Shown here piece by piece: positions 58,005-64,000 of a stretch of 64,000 bases of DNA. Numbering within the stretch: position 1 is the first letter of the stretch; every line of letters begins with the position of its first letter. The notes below the pieces were generated by a model that searched no databases, was not told the DNA's origin, and saw nothing but the letters and a program-made list of their open reading frames with translations. The stretch is from Metridium senile (lineage: Eukaryota; Cnidaria; Anthozoa; Actiniaria; Metridiidae): the NCBI GenBank assembly GCA_949775045.1, contig OX459102.1:5448185-5512184 (forward strand), written 5' to 3'. The position numbers were made by a program, and so were the translations under genes.

Positions 58005-58268
58005 ATGGGTGGCATGGGTGGCATGGGTGGCATGGGTGGCATGGGTGGCGTGGGTGGCACGGGTGGCCTTGTTGGTATGGGTGGCATGGGTGGCATGGGT
58101 GGCATGGGTGGCCTTGTTGGTATGGGTGGCGTGGGTGGCACGGGTGGCCTTGTTGGTATGGGTGGCGTGGGTGGCATGGGTGGCCTTGTTGGTATGGGTG
58201 GCGTGGGTGGCACGGGTGGCCTTGTTGGTATGGGTGGCATGGGTTACATGGGTGGCATGGGTGGCATG
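58005..58268. repeat. 9-bp minisatellite (GGCATGGGT)
   Basis: About 28 units of GGCATGGGT, with GGCGTGGGT and GGCACGGGT variants and a recurring GGCCTTGTTGGTATGGGT that gives a higher-order unit of 27-63 bp. It is open in four frames (MGGMGG on plus, PPTPPIPTR and ATHATH on minus). Preceded by an exact 21-bp direct repeat (AAAGATTTCCCTATGGAATT..). Confidence 0.95.
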
Positions 58269-58331
58269 TCTCACCTAGACCAGCTGTTGACTGAGAGACT
58301 CGTAAATATCCCTCCCGTCTACTGTATTTGG

Positions 58332-58424
58332 CCAACCTCGTTCCCAGGGCCCTCTCCCTTCGCTTTTGAGTTGGGCGGGAACCACCTAAAAGCGAAGGGA
58401 GAGGACCCTGGGAACGAGGTAGGT
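58332..58424. mobile_element. Palindromic MITE (CCTCGTTCCCAGGGCCCTCT)
   Basis: Left CCTCGTTCCCAGGGCCCTCT and right AGAGGACCCTGGGAACGAGG, with inner CCCTTCGCTTTTGAG / AAAAGCGAAGGG. Confidence 0.88.
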
Positions 58425-58925
58425 ATTTGGCTATTTTATTGGTGGTGAAAATAAAGTGCAAAAAAGGGTGCAAATAGTATATCCGTGAAACATTAGTAAC
58501 TACTAAATGCAATTTTTGTTAATTTTATTGTTTTATATTGCACTATTGTGTGCTATTTATTTGTATCTCACGCGTACGTATTTAGAGCTTTTCTCATCAA
58601 TCTGACGAAACAAAGTGCATGTATTAGTTAAAGTGTCATAGTCAAATGACAATAAAAGAACACACGCGTACGGGATTAAGGTACATTAAAGAGTGATACG
58701 CTAAAGAGTGGTTCACTGGTTAATGAAAACCGCTCTATTTGTTTGCACTACTCACTCTTTATCCGTGAAATATAAATACTAAATTAAATAATACAACATA
58801 TTGCTATATTAAACAATAGAAAACAATAGAATTAGCAAAATTATACTAAAATTTTTACATTACACTAATTTTCTTTTCATTTACTTATTTAATAAAGTTG
58901 TTATATATATAAAATGTTTCACCGC
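58425..58925. other. Non-coding stretch
   Basis: AT-rich; no feature seen. Confidence 0.5.
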
Positions 58926-58929
58926 ACAA

Positions 58930-59029
58930 TTAAGGCCCGGGCAAACGGTTTCAACATTTGCGTTTCAGTAAACATCGCCATTCAACAAAATCGAATGCAA
59001 ATGTTGAAACCGTTTGCCCGGGCCTTTAG
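58930..59029. mobile_element. 100-bp palindromic MITE (TTAAGGCCCGGGCAAACGG)
   Basis: Arms AAGGCCCGGGCAAACGGTTT and AAACCGTTTGCCCGGGCCTT, then CAACATTTGC / GCAAATGTTG, with a short loop. Confidence 0.9.
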
Positions 59030-59327
59030 CGGCTCGATTATCGCCTCTTCGCGACTCAGAGAATCATAATATAGACGATTGATGCTTTTAAAAGGAGCAC
59101 AGTAATTACTGAAGTTAATTTGTTATAATTAAACTTCACAATTCCCAAGCGATAATAAAACAATAGGTTTATAAATGAAATATTCAAATAGAAATAGAAA
59201 AATTAGTGCACCTTTTTTGTAAGAACATTAATTTGGACTATATATGCAAATACCGTCTTATTTATTCACGAATCTTGTCTTTGTTTACACGCATCGAAAC
59301 TTCATGTTATTCTAGATTTAAGTTATA

Positions 59328-59517
59328 AAGGCCCGTGCAAACGCACGCAACTTTGTTAGACCAACATGGTTGCTCCAACATGTTGGGCCCGTTTAAACAC
59401 CCTGTTGGATGATGTTTGATGAAACTCATCCAACATTTCTTTTGTTCTCGTGTTCAACAAACCGTATCGCAACAATGTTGGCCAACAATGTTGCGTGCGT
59501 TTGCTCGGGCCTTAAGG
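59328..59517. mobile_element. Palindromic MITE (AAAGGCCCGTGCAAACGCAC)
   Basis: Ends AAAGGCCCGTGCAAACGCAC and GTGCGTTTGCTCGGGCCTTA. CAACATGTTGG and CAACATTGTTG words recur inside, like subterminal repeats. It shares the GGCCCG end with 1655 and 58930. Confidence 0.88.
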
Positions 59518-59519
59518 TC

Positions 59520-60000
59520 TATTTCACTTTGAGTGAAAACCACGACGCTGAAATAAATATTTTAAACTTTAAAAAGAGTTCGCAAATAACCAGCTTTGAT
59601 CAGTTATTATAACAAGGAGGGTTAACTAGTACTTTCTCACTTCTTATGTTTTTAAGCTCAGTTATTAAATAGGTTTTCCACATTTTATTCAGTAATTAAG
59701 TTCTTGAATTCAAATTAATCAGCTCGCATTTTCACTTTGAGCTCTGCTAGCGAACAAACCATCATATGAAGCGTAGTTTTACTAAATGTTTTCTAGTCGT
59801 TGGTAACAGATATAATATTAAATTGACAACATTGTGTTAACTATATAGCTTTCTCACAATGGATACGACATCATCCAGTTTAGTAAAAATCGCAGTAAAA
59901 GTTTTTGATTGAATGATATACATGTGATTGCCACTTAAACAAACTCCTTGGAATATCGATCAAACACTAGTTATTGGGATAATAATAATGGTTTCACACT
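59520..60000. other. Non-coding stretch
   Basis: No feature seen. Confidence 0.5.
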
Positions 60001-60360
60001 AAGCAGGGATTACACAAATTGATAAGAACAGACATCTCAATGTACATGATATGAGAAATGTGCAGGAGGACTTAACGGACTGCTATACGAAGGCGCACAT
60101 TGCTGCCACGCAGTTTACAATCATGAGTGTGGTTAATTTATGAAACGCCTCCGAGACGAGACTATTGTCAGTATTGTGCCGGGAGACAATCCCTTACTCT
60201 ACGTCCACCTAATGTAGGATTAGAATGAAAGCAGACGAAAAGGCGAGGCACATAGCGAGATTAACGCAATTGCGTACGCGTAGAGGTAGTGAGCGTGTGC
60301 TTGAGTCCACCCAATTAGTAGGGCTAGAAAATGGAGATGTTAAAAGAGGAATAGACGTTA
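60000..60360. mobile_element. Cluster of SINE fragments
   Basis: 60000-60110 is a dispersed repeat also seen near 24110 and 29905. 60170-60195 (TTGTGCCGGGAGACAATCCC) is the reversed middle of SINE-B. 60278-60360 (GTAGAGGTAGTGAGCGTGTG..CCCAATTAGTAGGG) is the 3' part of SINE-A. Confidence 0.65.
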
Positions 60361-60719
60361 AAGGAGGACGGAGAAGATTGGGAAGTTAACAAATAATTTA
60401 TTTATTTATCTTATGGAAGATGAACACATATCAAAGCCTTACCTCTTGCTTAAGTAATCTGTACTTTCCTTTTCCTGCCATCATATAGGTGCAATATCAA
60501 CACGGGTGCCAGAGATTCGCGTTTGCCGATTCACAGGCTTACCAGACTAGCAATCTGTGGGTTTGGGCTCCCTGTATTTTTTAACAGCTCGTTTGGCGTG
60601 GTTCAATATGGATAACGTTCAAATATTGTCCCGTTTCAAATATTTTCTTAAGTCAGTCATATTTTTTTAACGATAATAAAAGATTATGAGTTTAGAGACC
60701 GTAAACGGTTTTTTTTTTC

Positions 60720-61100
60720 CTTAGGTTTTTGAGGTGTTTTGTGACAGGTGAATTTTAGCAGTCATCAGAGTGTCAGCCTGTGTAAACAGAACCGACTTAG
60801 CGCTCGCCGACACGTCTCCAGCGAAGAAGGGTCTGCGTGGCAAGATCGGAAATACCATATGTGTGGGTGTCTGCAGAAGATAATCAACCAGTACACAACA
60901 CAGCCACCACAACCGCCAGAGGAAAGGAACAAATACAAGACCAAGGACAAAGAATAAGAAATACAACTGAATTGAAACAAACCACTAATCTTACAATCAT
61001 GAGTGTGGTTAATGTTAGAATATTTTGCGAGGTCAAGCAAGACCTCCAAACATGGGCTATAATTCGTCCCTCGAACAGCGTTAATTATGCGTGAAATTCT
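60720..61100 (+). other. Unrecognised open region, possibly an exon
   Basis: A TTTTTTTTCCTTAG acceptor-like site at about 60723 is followed by sequence less AT-rich than its surroundings and open in three frames (about 69-119 residues, both strands). None has a motif I recognise. It may be a small exon or UTR; I make no functional call. Confidence 0.2.
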
Positions 61101-63100
61101 TTTTCTCGATTTTCTCGAAAACACATTAATTTTTCAACAAACTAAATATGTTCTGACTTGTTTTACCTTAGGGCCTACCTAATACCAAAATATGAGCCAA
61201 TTCGAATTTTGGACTGTTGCTGGTGTATGTTTGATTTTTCGTGACATCCTCTCTTTTAAAAACTTTATTTGGAGCCAAGCTCTTAAAGTTGTCCAGTTTT
61301 GCGTGAAAGTAAAAACAGTCTAGCTGTTTTTTTTGTTTTAACTATTGTTTTAGTTACAAAAAGCGTGGAAATGTATAAGTCATGCCGAAATGTTGAGATC
61401 TGAAACGTGGGTAGTTTTTGATAAGATTATTCACCCGGGACAACTACAGTCATGATAAACAATTTTGCTATACTTATCGGGTTGATGAGTTCCTTTTATT
61501 CAACCGTTGATCGTATATTTGACTCATTCAACCTGCATTTAGGGCCCAAAAACAAATGGCCGGGTTATTCACTACATTCACAGATCCATCGCCAACTATT
61601 CCGCACTTCCGCCGATCATCGAGGCCAGCGGATACCATGTGTAAAATAGAAAGTAAACACCGATTCGGGAATCCAAGATAGAATTAAAATGGATTGTACA
61701 AAACTAATTTAAATACGATTCTTTAAGTCAATTTAACACCAAAGGATGTTGAAGCAACTATCAAACCGTAATCTTTGAACATTTGTAGAGTTCAATGTTA
61801 TAAAATTGGTAATTTACAAGCGAAATAACAACGACATGTCGACGATCTGTGGAAAGCCATAGGGAGCCCAAGCTCGCTCAGGCCCGCACTCGGTGAAACC
61901 CAACTTTCTTGCTACGGTTTGCCTTTTCTTTAACAGCTATCCCATTAAACTCTATTGTAAATAAGAGCTGGGAAAACTAGCTTCATTTTAATATCAAACA
62001 TGTCTTAGTTTGCGAAGAATTTCCAAAGTTATCGCATCACAAAGTACCTCTACTTGAAGGAAGGATTGCAAGTATATATGGCGTCTTACGGACGTCAATT
62101 CAATTAGGAGCTTTTTCAAAGTTGAAAAAAAAGGATAAAACCTCGTTCGATCGACGACAAATTACACACAAGCAATTTATGATGTATTTAATTTATGGAA
62201 CAGCCACGGTAAATGGGGTAACAAGCTTTGATTTTGAAAAATGATATCACACTTTTGGTGTTTTTCTTGCAACTTTACAATCTGAAAATTCCTGAATACA
62301 GAGCATGTATGGGAAGAAAACAGAAAACCGTCAGCTATCGAAAGGAAAGGTTTCTATTCAGTTAATAAAGCTATGTTTGGTAAAAATCAAATGCTTTAAT
62401 GTCATACAATAAATTTCCAGTTAGGTAAATTGACAAATCCTTACCGATAATTTTATAATTCGAAAAGAACTTTGATCCTCTATACATTTCTTTGTAAAAT
62501 CTGATAAAATTATCTACCGCTTTTATGTTGCACCGCTGACCTTGTGATTGGGCGCATGGTCGGAATAGTTGGCGATGTCCGTTACTGTATACATGTACAC
62601 TCACGTATTTCAATATTAACAAGAAAAGACTCCAAGCTAAACAATAGGCCTACCCTGGGCCAAGAAGTCGCCCTAAGACGCCGCGACTATAAGGGTCAAA
62701 ATGCGTCTTTAGGCGTCTTAAGGGATTTTGAGGAACATGCAATAGGGGTTATCTAGGGCAATTAAGGGCGTATGTAGGCATCTTAGGGCAGTTATAATCA
62801 GATATATTATTAGGATATGATCCCGCTTTCATGTTTGGCAATAATTGGCTGATAGAACAAAAAGAAGTTTCAAACTGCTTAAACCCAAATGATGGGTAGT
62901 GAAAAATATGTAGATCACAGTGGCATTGATGAAAACGAGTTAGCATAGCTGTCTATCCTTCTGCATAAAAGTATAAAAGTTATTTCTTTTATTAGGAGCT
63001 TTTCGGTCTGAACCCTTCAATTGTCTGAAGAAGAAAAAGAAAAAGAAAAACGTTTTCATGTTCTTTTAGTTGCAGTACTACAAGCATACGGGATAATTTC
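61100..63100. other. Non-coding stretch upstream of the MFSD6-like gene
   Basis: No supported gene. A TAAGACGCC..GGCGTCTTA hairpin lies at 62670-62720, with repeated TAGGGCA/TTAGGGC words nearby. A TTAGTTGCAG acceptor-like site about 55 bp before the ATG at 63127 may open the first coding exon. Confidence 0.45.
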
Positions 63101-63126
63101 CAGAATAACCAACAGACAGCCCAACA

Positions 63127-63444
63127 ATGCAAGACAAAGAGAAGCCAAAATACACCATAAAAAACGCCATGGAGCAGCTTTCAGAAGCCAAGGACACTAT
63201 GCAGAATTATATGCACAAAAACCCGTTTGTAACCCTAAAACTTTTCTACTTCTTTGCTTTGTCTTCATTCAGTTTAAAGGTTGTCTACATGCCTTTGTTC
63301 TTCAAGCAAATTGGTTTGCCTGCAAGTTATGTCGGACTGTTGGCAGGTCTACCACCGTTTATTCGTGGTGGAGGAGCATTCTTCCTTGGGGTTGTTGCTG
63401 ACAAGATGAAAAAACGAAGGACACTTTTTCTTATTAGTCTTATA
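63127..63444 (+). CDS. MFSD6-like major facilitator transporter, N-terminal part
   Basis: Starts at ATG 63127. After a polar 32-residue lead come the first helix (FVTLKLFYFFALSSFSLKVV), YMPLFFKQIGLPASYVGLLA and GLPPFIRGGGAFFLGVVADK with basic MKKRR, the MFS loop 2-3 signature of the MFS_1-like/MFSD6 family. This is a multi-pass membrane transporter with unknown substrate. The frame ends at TGA (63445-63447), but coding resumes at once in the next frame, so one base seems lost. It could be a sequencing error or a real null mutation. Confidence 0.85.
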
Positions 63445-64000
63445 TGATAATACCACTGCTTTGTTTAGTACCAAGACTTGAATATCCAGTCTGTGATATT
63501 GACTTAACTAAAGAGCCAGTCACGAATGAATTACGAATACCATTAAAAAGTGGTAGTCCACACGGATCAGTCAAAGCATTTCATCATCATACTATCACAG
63601 ATATTGAACGCAACGGCTCAAAAGTACCATCAATTCAAGTTGTTTACTATCAAAGAAACGAAAGCCTGGCAAAAAATCTGCCTCGAAATTACATGGACGG
63701 GTTCCTGAGAAAACGTGAGAGACGATCCTCTGTTAAAGAACTTTTTGATGGCAGGGATACCTCGGAGAAGCTTGGAATCTTTGATTTTTATAGTAAAATC
63801 TTTGGTAAGCGATCTGAAATCGCTGGCAAACGAAAACAAGAAAAAATGGAAAAGGTGAAAACCAAGCCAAAAGAGCCGAAGCCATCTCTTTCACATAAAA
63901 AGGAGCAACAAGAAAGCCACGAAGCACTTAAGATATTTATAATTCTTCTTGGCTTGCTTACCTTTGGGGAGTTTGTGGGAGGACCACTGAGGAGTTTGGC
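63444..64000 (+). CDS. MFSD6-like transporter, continuation after frameshift, runs off the window
   Basis: Open from MIIPLLCLVPRL to the last base without a stop (185 codons). It holds the end of a helix, a long hydrophilic loop with PLKSGSPHGS, YYQRNESL (possible N-glycosylation), a very Lys-rich stretch (KRKQEKMEKVKTKPKEPKP), and then the next membrane segment ALKIFIILLGLLTFGEFVGG, matching the conserved GEF motif at the second half of MFSD6 proteins. The long loop between helices is usual for this family. The rest of the gene lies beyond 64000. Confidence 0.83.
   Translation, partial: MIIPLLCLVPRLEYPVCDIDLTKEPVTNELRIPLKSGSPHGSVKAFHHHTITDIERNGSKVPSIQVVYYQRNESLAKNLPRNYMDGFLRKRERRSSVKELFDGRDTSEKLGIFDFYSKIFGKRSEIAGKRKQEKMEKVKTKPKEPKPSLSHKKEQQESHEALKIFIILLGLLTFGEFVGGPLRSL

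Noticed and set aside
57966..58512. Long overlapping frames such as MGGMGG (plus) and PPTPPIPTR (minus), resembling a Gly- or Pro-rich protein
   Set aside because: All come from one 9-bp minisatellite, whose unit length keeps every frame open. There are no splice or start signals and at least four frames are open at once.

Overview
The window looks like AT-rich nuclear DNA from a cnidarian, most likely an anthozoan (coral or anemone type). The reasons are split genes with GT/AG introns, no bacterial gene packing, many palindromic non-autonomous DNA transposons, tRNA-derived SINEs, a Penelope-like element, a CR1/L2-type LINE, a Crypton-type tyrosine recombinase, and a secreted PAN/EGF gene of a kind common in cnidarians. 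The assignment is inference; no ribosomal or mitochondrial marker is present.

Layout. (1) 2.5-16.5 kb, minus strand: a secreted PAN/Apple + EGF gene. Its last exon exists twice. The proximal copy is split by an 828-bp inverted-repeat transposon and the distal copy has lost an internal block. Its long intron holds a decayed LINE (4.1-6.1 kb), a 211-bp tandem repeat (8.5-9.3 kb), a 5'-truncated Penelope-like element (10.9-12.0 kb) with a decayed hammerhead-ribozyme fold at its 3' end, and a Crypton-type recombinase gene (12.2-13.7 kb) with one visible intron and one frameshift. (2) 16.8-39.3 kb: no convincing gene. It holds transposon remnants, including a 1.05-kb inverted-repeat element with five TGACGTCA sites, one tRNA-derived SINE, tandem repeats and simple repeats. 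(3) 39.4-48.0 kb, plus strand: a complete four-exon gene for a secreted 219-residue protein. It has a signal peptide, a very basic 94-residue exon, and a C-terminal domain whose ten cysteines match the prokineticin/AVIT spacing. A probable furin site lies at the junction. (4) 48.0-57.9 kb, minus strand: the 5' part of an SLC32/VIAAT-like amino-acid transporter. Its second coding exon is duplicated inside a head-to-tail segmental duplication (units 47986-52352 and 52353-56595). One breakpoint lies in a MITE and the other in a SINE. (5) 58-63 kb: a 9-bp minisatellite and several palindromic MITEs. (6) 63.1-64.0 kb, plus strand: the 5' end of an MFSD6-like transporter with one apparent frameshift; it runs off the window.

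The genes do not form an operon or pathway; they are ordinary neighbours in a repeat-rich animal genome. The most interesting items are the prokineticin-like gene with its unusual basic pro-region, the CpG-decayed hammerhead, and the recent exon-carrying tandem duplication.
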